Part shown: positions 62,930 through 64,000 of the stretch, piece by piece | Position numbering within the stretch: position 1 is the stretch's first letter | Layout of the letters: each line of letters opens with the position of its first letter | From: Lepidostoma basale | Lineage: Eukaryota > Arthropoda > Insecta > Trichoptera > Lepidostomatidae | DNA length: 64,000 bases | Assembly: GCA_022606425.2 (NCBI GenBank) | Contig: JAHDVF020001050.1 | Coordinates: 186,001 to 250,000, forward strand | Direction: 5' to 3' | Program-made: the position numbers and the translations under genes | The notes under the pieces: generated by a model | Told to the model about the DNA's origin: nothing | Seen by the model: the letters and a program-made list of their open reading frames with translations, nothing else | Database searches by the model: none

Positions 62930-63190
62930 ATTTGGAGGTACCCTTTGCAAGTGCAGGCTTGGCGCGCTCCGCCCGCCCGCGATAGAATCTAATGTCATGT
63001 CGGAGTTTCGCGTACAAAATGGCGACGGTTAAAGAACGTTAAATGTGAAGCAAAGTGAATAAAAGAGCAAGCTGAAAGGAATGCAAGCTGTATGAGTAAT
63101 ATGTGCCGGAGTATTGGTTCTCAGATTTACTGCCGGCCTTAAATACGCCATACAACTGCCGTTTTAAGATACTCGTACGTTCAATTTGGA
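62930..63190. other. Possible single-copy conserved DNA
   Basis: GGCGCGCTCCGCCCGCCCGC and CGCGTACAAAATGGCGACGG stand out from AT-rich repeats. Not matched elsewhere in the window. Confidence 0.25.
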
Positions 63191-63194
63191 GCTT

Positions 63195-64000
63195 GCCAGA
63201 TTTTGATAAACCGATTTCAGTGGTTTAAACATCATATAACATTAACTATCCACCCCCAACCATACAAGTACATATACAGACAAACAAAACAAATTGACAT
63301 ATCTGACCTGACCAAATTTGAAACATACACAAACAAACAACCATCACGCCGTTTCCCCGTAGGGGTAGGCAGAGAGAATGGACCGCCACACTACTCTATC
63401 CTGACAAACCTCTCTAGCTTCCTCCACATTCATACAACGAGTCATACACGCACGTCGATTCCTCTGACTTCTAACATGACCAACCAATAAAATTTGATTA
63501 ATTTGGTCATGCCATGTTTTCCTCGGTCTGCCTCGACTCCGTATTCCATTTACATCATTAACGTATAATTTCTCAACCATTCTTTCTCCATCGCAGCGAT
63601 CCTTTCATAATTTTTTGTTCATAATACCTTCTTCCGCTCTACATTCCTTTCTTATATCAGCATTTGAGATTCTGTCGTATATCGTTCTACCACACATACG
63701 TCTTAGGGACCTCATCACTACCGCATTTATTCTGCTTTCATCCTTCTTCTGCCAGTTCCATGCTTCGCTTCCATACATTAGGGATGGGACCAGAACTCCA
63801 TTGTGAACGGCCGTTTTCGCTTTCATTGATAGATTCTTGTTTCCAATAACTATTCTTAAAGCTCCAAATTCGAAACCTTGAAAATTGTACACCGAGTGAT
63901 CATGGAAGAGACAACAGACAGCATGTACAAATTAATCAAAAACTCAGACGTTTACAGACACTGAACCAGCAGCTGTGACAGATTTGACTTGCCGAATGCA
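63195..64000 (+). mobile_element. LINE-Y copy interrupted by LINE-X, runs off the window end
   Basis: 63240-63324 and 63864-64000 form one LINE-Y: TYQT.PNLK text up to CCAAATTTGAAAC, resuming CCAAATTCGAAACCTTGAAA, IVHRVIMEETTDS, RFDLPNA. Compare 10500-10700. Confidence 0.8.
63325..63863 (-). mobile_element. LINE-X insertion in LINE-Y with 13-bp target duplication
   Basis: Minus frames: NKNLSMKAKTAVHNGVLVPS, LMYGSEAWNWQKKDESRINA, SLRRMCGRTIYDRISNADIR, VEKLYVNDVNGIRSRGRPRK, EAREVCQDRVVWRSILSAYP, YGETA, TGA. Only one or two shifts; the best LINE-X copy. Flanks CCAAATTTGAAAC (63312-63324) and CCAAATTCGAAAC (63864-63876) are the duplicated target. Confidence 0.88.

Overview
The window is AT-rich nuclear DNA of an arthropod, most likely an insect and probably a moth or butterfly. 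The case rests on one intron-containing, secreted cysteine-rich gene of an insect-type family, on a dense load of LINE 3' ends (one family, here LINE-Z, I recall as very common in Lepidoptera), on two mariner copies, a copia copy and a tRNA-derived SINE. There is no bacterial operon structure, no CRISPR array and no intact rRNA or tRNA gene. LINE family letters (LINE-X, -Y, -Z ...) and hairpin family letters (A to N) are local labels used only in this annotation.

Host content. The one convincing host gene runs on the minus strand from 50814 to 43503 in five coding exons (438 aa). All junctions are phase 0 with GT..AG introns. It has a signal peptide followed by two tandem copies of a two-exon module (exons 2+3 and 4+5) resembling insect DUF4789-type proteins. 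Introns 1 to 4 are filled with hairpin elements, SINE pieces and LINE pieces. A few islands (9.78-10.2, 13.13-13.3, 24.5-24.7, 50.87-51.02, 53.27-53.72, 55.76-55.96 and 62.93-63.19 kb) look like single-copy or regulatory DNA rather than transposon.

Mobile content. 1-19 kb: repeats with Helitron-like ends, LINE ends, foldback elements A and B, two deleted mariners, a hAT-like end, an array of tRNA-His-like primer sites (14.7-15.0 kb) and a 152-bp tandem duplication (15.74-16.03 kb). 19-30 kb: many foldback elements, LINEs on both strands, a SINE and a tandem/inverted complex at 26.2-28.3 kb. 30.6-32.5 kb: a young copia deletion derivative (identical 121-bp LTRs, 5-bp target duplication, in-frame gag-protease/RNase H fusion) sits inside a foldback element. 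33-43 kb: LINE-V (longest open LINE frame), P, S, X, T, Q, W and Y. 51-64 kb: more LINEs, ending in a LINE-Y copy interrupted by a LINE-X insertion flanked by a 13-bp target duplication.

The most interesting system is a set of otherwise dissimilar foldback families whose tips carry the core of a type I hammerhead self-cleaving ribozyme: a CTGANGA-like box, a short hairpin, GAAA, a short usually palindromic stem III (CAGCTG, CATG, CCGG, CAAATTTG or CG), then TC. The best copies (50077-50112, 19792-19827 and 19748-19783) have exact CTGATGA, GAAA and GTC. Most families share one extra base between the first box and stem II. I infer that these elements spread as, or descend from, ribozyme-bearing retroelements of the Penelope-like or retrozyme kind.
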